From positions 1 through 64,000 of the forward strand of contig MU616587.1 in NCBI GenBank assembly GCA_025201705.1: DNA of 64,000 nucleotides, given 5' to 3'. Positions 57,694-64,000 of the stretch are shown here, in pieces. Each line of letters begins with the position of its first letter. Within the stretch, counting starts at the first letter, position 1. A model generated the notes under the pieces. That model saw only the letters and a list, made by a program, of their open reading frames with translations. It was not told the origin of the DNA and did not search any database. The translations under genes and the position numbers were made by a program. The DNA comes from Dissophora ornata (Eukaryota; Mortierellomycota; Mortierellomycetes; Mortierellales; Mortierellaceae).

Positions 57694-59430
57694 TTATGGA
57701 GCCAACTGCAATAAGTCGAACCGCCTCTCGTCAAAGAACCTGCCGCAGACCTGACGTCCCCCAAAAAATCGGCCATCTAGATCCTGCAGCGCCTTTTCTG
57801 CCGAGGTAATAGTCTCAAACTTGACGAAAATACGCACAGCTTCTTCGGGAGGAACCTTTCCGTTTTGAACCTCGAAAATGAGGCAACGTACTACTGAGCC
57901 ATACTTTCCGCACTCAACGGCGGTTTCCTCTTGTAGTGAATTATCGACTTCGCCAGGTCCAACCATATTTGTGAGCAGAATTACATTCGACGGTGTGCCT
58001 GTGAGTGGTGGCGGCGTAAGGAAATTTCACAAAAGGTCAGTATACCGAATTCATGGTTACAATGGAGAGCCACAAGAAGGATAGTGACAGGTGAAGAACG
58101 TAGTTCGGGGTGGCGGATCTCTATACCTTTAGGAGACTGCAGCACCCTAGGAGAGAACGCAGTCCGTCCTTGGTGCTCATGTGTAGGCGCAACAGAACGC
58201 GGCTGCGAGTGCGAGGGTAGGGATGCTACAGAGCGCTGCTTGCTCAGACGGGCACGTCGGAGAAACGCATCTTCGCCGGACGTATCGTTCATTATCATAA
58301 CTGTATGACTTGGAGTTGAATCCGAGGCTGCACTGCGCTCTCCTCCAATGCCCTGCACTGCGTGCGATTCTTCAGTCAGGTTTGGAGGTGGGGCAAAAGC
58401 CTTGTAGGAAGTTGAATGACCAGGAGTGCCATAACTGGGCGACGAAGTGTGTGGATGCTCGCATCCAGGGGCTGGGCTGGGCGTTCGTCTCTTAAAAGTG
58501 GGCGGTGGCGATCCTGATCTACGTCTGAGGTGATGGTTTTCTTGCGAGTGCGGACTCTTACTCCTGCTCCCTGACAAGGTATGAGGTTTAGGATGTCCTG
58601 ATGAATGAGAATCCAGGACTTTGGTGGATCCGTATGCCTGTGCTGGGGGACTGCAGGGCTGCTCGCGACTGCGGGAGCGACGAGAGCTGGTGCCTGCTCT
58701 GGGTGACTGTGAGCGCCTCTGAGAGCCAGAACGGAATTTAGTTCCAGAATTTGTCCGGGAGCGCGATCTGGACCGTGAACGTGGGAACGCTCCCGCATAG
58801 GAACGGGATCTTGAGCGTGAGCGCGCGTATGGATTTTGCCGACGCCCAAGTTCCATATGCGTCTGGATTTCGTCCTCCCGTAACCTCCGCTCATCGTCGT
58901 AAAGTACCTTAAACTCTTCATACTCGTTTGGCCCAGCAACATCATAGTCATCATCAAGCGCCATAGATCCTACAGGGCCTCTAATTGTAGTCTTCTTCGC
59001 CTGCTTTCTGGTATGATTCTGAGAACACCCGAAAATGACTTGCTGTGAGGCTCCATGTCTTTGAAATAATATTCACACAGTAGCGAATAGCGCGAGGTAA
59101 ACAACGAAAAATCCTTACAAGTGCATCGCTTTCCTGACGCTGAACCTGCGCTGTCCTCTCTTTAAGCCAACTGGTTTCATCAATAGTCATCTCAGGCGCC
59201 TGGGGCGTTGGCTGTACCCCCTGTCCTACCCTAGGCACCAAAGATGGCATTGACGATCCTGCTATTGCGCTGGATACCGTCGTTGCGGTCTGGTCCTGGG
59301 GGAGCGACTGCGCTGCGAATCCCGCAGGGATGCCTCGCGCGACGGATTTCGGTTTAGGGTGTGCAAGCTTTCTGTTCAACATGGGCTTGAAGCGGGTGAT
59401 CGACGAAGACCAGCCGGCTGAGTTGAGCAT
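57694..59430 (-). CDS. RBM17: SPF45/RBM17-like splicing factor lacking a visible G-patch
   Basis: Three exons (59430-59119, 59000-58127, 57998-57694) encode 496 aa. The N-terminus AGWSSSITRFKPMLNRKLA and the later TTIRGPVGSMALDDDYDVAG with PNEYEEFK match SPF45. A long RS/SP-rich linker follows (RSRSRSYAGAFPRSRSRSRS and more). The C-terminal exon is the UHM-type RRM: NVILLTNMVGPGEVDNSLQE, AVRIFVKFETITSAEKALQD and LDGRFFGGRQV, whose R-F-F gives the UHM pocket. SPF45 acts in 3' splice-site choice. The exon 2/3 join places SPKG directly before TPSNVILLTN, leaving no room for the usual G-patch between linker and RRM. Exon 2 may start at 59000 or 58994. A short upstream exon encoding the common MSLY start could exist. 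Confidence 0.8.
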
Positions 59431-59632
59431 TCAAAATTAGGTGGGCGTGGCTCTCGTTATTAGCATATTCTTGAAACAACTTGGTCAAGAGAAAACACGG
59501 GATATGAACAGGTAAAGGAGCCACGAGAGTGCAGCTTTTGAAATAGAAAAAAGGACAGCGGTCGCCGTTCAAATTCAAGTACCAGGGAGAGCAGGTTTGG
59601 TGGCCGTGAGTGAGCTCGTTACCGAGCCGTCC

Positions 59633-59906
59633 TTATTCTTGGGCACTGTTTTCACGCCTGGACTCTCTGCATCTACAGAGGCTCCTGGCGGCGGAAGATC
59701 CCCGTAGAGAGACATCGCGGGTAGTGAAACTGAGATCAAGTTGCTCGATGGGCTGTAGCAATCCGATTATGACTTGATCGCGGTCGATTGCTGATTTGCT
59801 CACTCCTTGGTCCTTCCTTGGCTCGTCAGTTGGCGAGTTCAAAATGCGAACATGTGTTGCATCAAAGACATCTGCAAATTCAAATCGCCCAGGGCTGTCC
59901 TAGGAA
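59633..59906 (-). other. Open minus-strand frame of unknown status
   Basis: A 270-base frame reads GRFEFADVFDATHVRI and QGVSKSAIDRDQVIIGLL without a stop. It has no ATG start, no known domain, and lies in the promoter gap between SPF45 and the next gene. It could be an exon of a missed gene or chance. Confidence 0.2.
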
Positions 59907-59942
59907 GGATAGCACCTGCTACATTTGCGCATTCTTCCCGTG

Positions 59943-60742
59943 ACCATATCCACCTCACGTGGTTAAAATTGGGCTTTCTCCTTGGTCATTGGAGCACCAG
60001 GTTGGCCACTGGTACCTTGGCAGGAATCGCCATCAGTCCTTGCGGGATGCAGCTGTTAGGGTCGATAAAGCTTGGAGTTCAGGCCTGCATGCAGAGTATG
60101 AAAATGACTTCTTTCGGGAACAACAAGCTCTGCGAGACTTGAGAAAGGCCGCCGCAAGCTACATACCGTGGTTGACGAAGTTATTACCAAGCGGCAGCGC
60201 ATTGAGTACGAGGACGAGAAGGCCTCTATGGACAAGGGACTCCATTCCGGTAAGCGTGTCGACTGGATCCAATTTTCTTGGTATACCCCATGACTTTACT
60301 TGTTCCTCTCTGACTTAAAGTTGTATTGCGATATCGATAGAAGACGGCAGTGAAATACCTCCAAAGCGCGTGCGAGGACAGCAGACGCTAGTAAAGCGGA
60401 TGCAAGATAGCTGGAGCGACGAGGAGGAGGACTTGCCAGCCATGATACAAACACCCCCAAATCGCGTGCAAGCATACAGCGATGAAGTTCCCTTGGTAGA
60501 AGAGTATGTGACATGTATCATGCCACTTCAACGTATGCGCTATTGTGACCCACAGTCACCTTTTCTTTTGTATGTTTTACAGCCTGGAAGCATCATTTCA
60601 CCACAAGAACGACACAAGCAGATTCGAGGCTGCAGAGTGGTTTAAAACAAAGATAGGACGAGACACGGAGTCTGCCATTCAAGAGCTACGAAATGAACGG
60701 CTCAGAGAACCTTGGGTGCATGACTTACTTTACGACTGGTAA
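59943..60742 (+). CDS. Unrecognised coiled-coil protein, 5' end unresolved
   Basis: The 3' part is solid: an exon ending at 60249 (KLHTVVDEVITKRQRIEYED), then 60341-60503 (IPPKRVRGQQTLVKRMQDSW then SDEEEDLP), then 60583-60742 (FEAAEWFKTKIGRDTESAIQ to the end LYDW). All three join in phase. Upstream, a good-looking helical frame (NRHQSLRDAAVRVDKAWSSG through YENDFFREQQALRDLRK, about 59996-60145) leads into this exon in a different frame, so an intron or a frameshift lies near 60120-60150. No ATG start was fixed. The charged, helical content suggests a structural or complex subunit. I could not name the family. Confidence 0.5.
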
Positions 60743-60876
60743 TTTTACTATGCCAGCAATCGTCGCCATTTCAATCATCAAAGCTGAGGAACAATTGAAG
60801 CTCCTTCATTTTATATCCAATAGGCTCAAGCTTCTCCGCATTGGCCTTGACCTTCATTCAGATGAAAATGCATATA

Positions 60877-61061
60877 CAGTCAACTCCCGTTATAATGCCA
60901 CTCGTTGTACTGACATTTTCCATGTAGTGACACCACTTGAATTCTCATTATATTTTTTTACTATGCATTTCTTCTCGTTGTAACGACATTCCCATACAAT
61001 CGCCTACAATGACACCTCCAAATCTCTATACCAAACGTGTCATTATAACGGGAGTTGACTG
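60877..61061. mobile_element. pogo/Tc1-type MITE with 21-bp perfect terminal inverted repeats
   Basis: A 185-bp element begins CAGTCAACTCCCGTTATAAT and ends in the exact reverse complement (60877-60897 and 61041-61061, 21 bases each). It is flanked by TA on both sides (60875-60876 and 61062-61063), the expected target duplication. The ends match the CAGTnnACTCnCGTTATAA pattern of pogo-family transposons. There is no transposase inside, so it is non-autonomous. Confidence 0.88.
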
Positions 61062-61063
61062 TA

Positions 61064-61524
61064 CATCATTTTGGATCGTGCCTGACTTTGTAGCATTGCA
61101 AACGGGCATCCCTGGCCTCATCTCCAAAAGCTTCGCGAATGAAAACCACTTCACGTCGTCCGCTTGGCGTCGCGCTCTTAGGAGGGGCACAAAATTTGCC
61201 ATGGGCACGAATGTTGACGCGTATTACGTGGCTCGCGACAATTACGTCGACATCATTTTCGAGAACGTCGGACCGCCCTCCTGCGCCAACCACACCAAAT
61301 ACGAAGATGCGGGGAAATCCTGTAGAAATGCTGCGTGTGGTGTTCCAACCTAGTGTGGGGCTCGGGCACAACGTACCTGAGTCGCACCTCCCTTTTTATT
61401 TCTACGATGATTAGTGAGTCTTCTGTGACTGGACTATAAAAGACCTGTTGGTACCTGTCATCAATAAAACCCTCTCTTGTTCTCGTTGACTTCAGTCTGA
61501 GTTATTTAGTTAGTAAGTTAAACC
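61064..61524. other. Intergenic spacer
   Basis: About 460 bases. Open frames on both strands (61066-61371 minus, 60937-61353 plus) overlap each other and the MITE and show no recognisable domain. Confidence 0.35.
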
Positions 61525-62563
61525 CTAGAGAATATCACACCACGCGCGCGCACAACGAGACGCCAATCTTTTTTTGACCTTTGGGAGGTCTCCGTAACCC
61601 CAGGACCATTTCAGGAAGTCCATCTCATTCGCTGCGATCTGTGCTAGGTCAGCAAGATAAGACAAAAAAATAAAAAAATATGTCAGCCCTAACACCAGTC
61701 GCAACTTTGACCATACAAGAAAATTACATGTCGCTGTTCGTACCTTTGTCAGCTCCAGAGTTTGCAAAGTGGCAAGAAAGGTTGCCACTGCAGAGACTTT
61801 GCTCGGTATTTCAAACGTTCCCACCTCTTGAAGCAAGTACATACCTCGCGTGCGCACAACTAGACGCATGTAGGTGCCACTGTTTCCAATGATTTGTATG
61901 AGGGGGGCGACACTGTTCCCGCTGTCAAGAAATGATTTGCCGAATCTTGCCAATCGAAACGCGTCCCACGCGTTTTTTGCCGTATGGCTAGTTTGTCGGG
62001 GACCTGTTATCTCTCCAAACAGCACCTCTTGATCAGCGACTTTTCCGATGATATCGGGTAAAGGCCCTGTTGCTTCTGCAGTTGCGAGTCTGTATTTGAA
62101 CTACAAAGAAAAAAGTTAAGGGCCACGCTGACGATCAGAGCTGAACAATATAACCAGATGTTCACTTACAAGGAAATGGCCATCTTGTGGCCATCGGATG
62201 GCAAAAGCCATTTCAGTGTCAGAGCCACGCAGTGTGTGGTGAACGCAGACTTTGACATCTTGGTCTTTCTTAGCGGCAAGGTCTCCAGGCTAAACCAGAG
62301 ATGAAACATTAGCTCAATTTCTGCTGCAAGAGCTTATGGTCACAACTGCAGGCACTTACAGAAGCTCAAGAGCAATACCTGACTTTCGCGGAGGGTTTTG
62401 GAGATCCTCTGACCCTGCGTCTTTTTGATTGAGCAGCTGCAGCTAACCAAAAAAAAAAAAAAAAAAGTCAAAACAATAAATACGTAAAATGAAGTCGAGG
62501 CAGGCCAGCATTCGCGCTTGCATACTTACGTCCCCCAGTGCCAGATCTCCTCACTTCCATTTC
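61525..62563 (-). CDS. Lineage-specific protein with GEI motif (possible PD-(D/E)XK-like fold), 5' end missing
   Basis: Exons 62563-62530, 62442-62379, 62289-62170, 62100-61744 and 61638-61525 join in phase; the first exon(s) upstream were not found. The readable protein runs SIKKTQGQRISKTLRESQ, VCVHHTLRGSDTEMAFAIRW, LPDIIGKVADQEVLFGEI, NAWDAFRLARFGKSFLDSG, PLIQIIGNSGTYMRLVV and RTRGMYLLQEVGTFEIP, ending EMDFLKWSWGYGDLPKVKKR. The Asp...FGEI spacing is reminiscent of PD-(D/E)XK nuclease cores, as in several expanded Mortierella and Glomeromycotina families. The usual Lys after Glu-x is Thr here, so activity is doubtful. From memory only, similar proteins are common in Mortierella genomes. Possible more 5' coding sequence lies in 62588-62863 (minus). 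Confidence 0.5.
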
Positions 62564-63869
62564 CTGTGAAAGAATTAAAATATAAGGTCAACAAAGTTTC
62601 CAATAGACCAAGAGGCAAAGTTGATAGGAGAGAGCATGTATAGTACTCTCGGGCATAGTTAGATGGTTACGTACAAAAAACTTTCTCAATAACAATGCGA
62701 TTCGGTTCTGTGTGTTCTGGATCGTTGGAACATTGATTTTGTGTGGCCATCTGACTATGCCCGGGAGTACTACACAGCACTCGTCACTAAGAGAAACATG
62801 CTGTGCTAAAACTAAGTTGAGAAGATGCGTCGATTCCAAAGACAGTGCCATGTTCTGTCGCACGACATTGAGCAGTTGTTAACAGATAACTTACGTCCCC
62901 CTGCAGAGCCCTGTCAAGATTCCGTCCACCCTGCTGGTATTTTAAACGTTGGCGTTTCGATATAACACGGTCCGCTACATTGTGTAATGACTGTCTGGCA
63001 TTTTACATGTCCCGCTTGGCCCTGACAGCCGTGAAAAGGTCTTTCTCCATCATCACTACCTCCTTGTCATAGAACTGGCGCTCCAATCGGCATCCTTTAT
63101 GACAAAAAACACAGGGGAAGAAAGGTTTCAACATTCGACAATATCTTGCTCAATATCGTCAAAATACTAGAAAGCTCTGACACGTATGCTGCACTGACGT
63201 CCTCGCAATAACGGACACCATGCACAGCGTTGCAGGTAGCATCAAGAGTGCAATCCAACGCTACACGTCAGAGGACACACACGCTTTTGTCTTTAAAGCG
63301 TGAGGATCGGCTTGCGAACCGGCATAGTGGTCGACCTCGTGCTTCAAATCCCAAAATATAAAAACCATAAACCTGATCAAATCGAAAATCAAAGACCAAT
63401 GAAAGAAGGAGCTCCATCACTGTCCACGCCTGCGAGGCGTTGGATGAGCGACAGTGAGCGTTGCGACGCTAAACGACGATGTACTTACTGAAGAATTAAT
63501 GAGACAGGAGAGGGATCTTTATTTTGTTTTTTTGAGATCTTTATTGTCATGATATCCATTTTATTAAGCTCATTGTGTTCACTTAATGACAGGTCACACT
63601 GCAGCGCGTTGGGTAGCAGCGTTGATATCAGGGAGACGCAGAGATCAGTGGCCGTGACCGGACCACGCTGTTCTCATTGGCCACGCGCGGCAACCTTTGT
63701 GGATTGCTGATGGTGCAGCAACGAAGCTGATGGTATTGGATTGATCTGGACGAAATGTACAATAGAAAGGATGACGAGAAGATGTACCCTTTTTATTTTC
63801 ACCCTGTAATCAACGCTGCTACTCCTGGGTTGTCCAAGGTCGCCGTTGCTTGACTTGTGTACATGTACC
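62564..63869. other. Accessory region
   Basis: About 1.3 kb. A minus-strand frame at 62588-62863 (HLLNLVLAQHVSLSDECCVV) may be an upstream exon of the preceding gene. An A-tract lies near 62450-62466. Nothing else is recognised. Confidence 0.3.
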
Positions 63870-64000
63870 ATGAACCAAACTGTCGCCATTCCATTTCGTT
63901 TCAAAGGCGAACCGCAGTTCCATTGTGTCGAGGCCACACTGGCCGATATTGTTGCCATCCTGAATGGACTCACTATCAATGATCAAAGCAGATTCATAGA
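63870..64000 (+). CDS. Start of an unrecognised gene, cut by the window end
   Basis: An ATG at 63870 opens a frame of 43 codons that continues past the window: MNQTVAIPFRFKGEPQFHCV followed by EATLADIVAILNGL. The composition looks coding and globular. The short beta-rich start could be a ubiquitin-like or Crinkler-like N-terminal domain, but the evidence is too thin to decide. Confidence 0.4.
   Translation, partial: MNQTVAIPFRFKGEPQFHCVEATLADIVAILNGLTINDQSRFI

Noticed and set aside
63674..63979. Minus-strand 101-codon frame at the window end
   Set aside because: Antisense to a more convincing plus-strand ATG frame starting at 63870.

Overview
This is nuclear DNA of an early-diverging filamentous fungus, most likely a mucoromycotan near Mortierella. 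The evidence is dense single-copy eukaryotic genes with many short GT-AG introns, C-ending codons in highly expressed genes (EF-2), a Crinkler-type fragment and solo-LTR and pogo-type debris. The genus is inference. Exon boundaries were joined by hand using GT/AG sites, codon phase and family resemblance; summed exon lengths are multiples of three in every model given as complete.

Layout. 0-3.3 kb: cold-shock/glycine-rich RNA-binding protein (+) and CMC4 (-). 4.3-8 kb: polyprenol reductase (+) and a PC-esterase-like type II membrane protein (-). 9.5-13 kb: elongation factor 2 (+). 13.3-17.4 kb: kaptin-like protein (-) divergent from SAP30 (+). 17.7-23.2 kb is an accessory island with a broken Crinkler N-terminus, an unknown ORF split by a solo LTR with target-site duplication, further LTR pieces and a small secreted cysteine-rich protein. 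23.7-33.7 kb is housekeeping: RRG9 (-) divergent from DHX35 (+), ISA2 (+), ribosomal protein eL41 (-, 25 aa), mitochondrial-type peroxiredoxin 5 (+) and a UDP-galactose-type transporter (+). 34.2-48.4 kb, all +: FHA-domain checkpoint kinase, TRF4/5 poly(A) polymerase, a decayed acyl-CoA synthetase, Ark/Prk (NAK) kinase and NUFIP1. 48.8-52.3 kb: PDCD2/TSR4 (-) divergent from syntaxin-6/Tlg1 (+). 52.3-54.6 kb: diverged tandem repeats. 54.6-56.6 kb: small membrane protein (-) divergent from bacterial-type CMP kinase (+). 57.7-59.4 kb: SPF45/RBM17 homologue without a visible G-patch (-). 59.6-64 kb: an unknown coiled-coil gene, a pogo-type MITE, a GEI-motif gene and a gene start cut by the window end.

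Genes do not form operons, but several pairs share short divergent promoters (kaptin/SAP30, RRG9/DHX35, PDCD2/syntaxin, small membrane protein/CMP kinase). RNA and ribosome themes recur: EF-2, eL41, NUFIP1, PDCD2, TRF4, DHX35, SPF45. Mitochondrial genes are CMC4, RRG9, ISA2, PRX5 and probably the CMP kinase. The most notable observations are two micro-exons (9 and 11 nt, the second carrying a catalytic cysteine), a fungal kaptin, SPF45 without a G-patch, and the solo LTR whose removal leaves one continuous reading frame.
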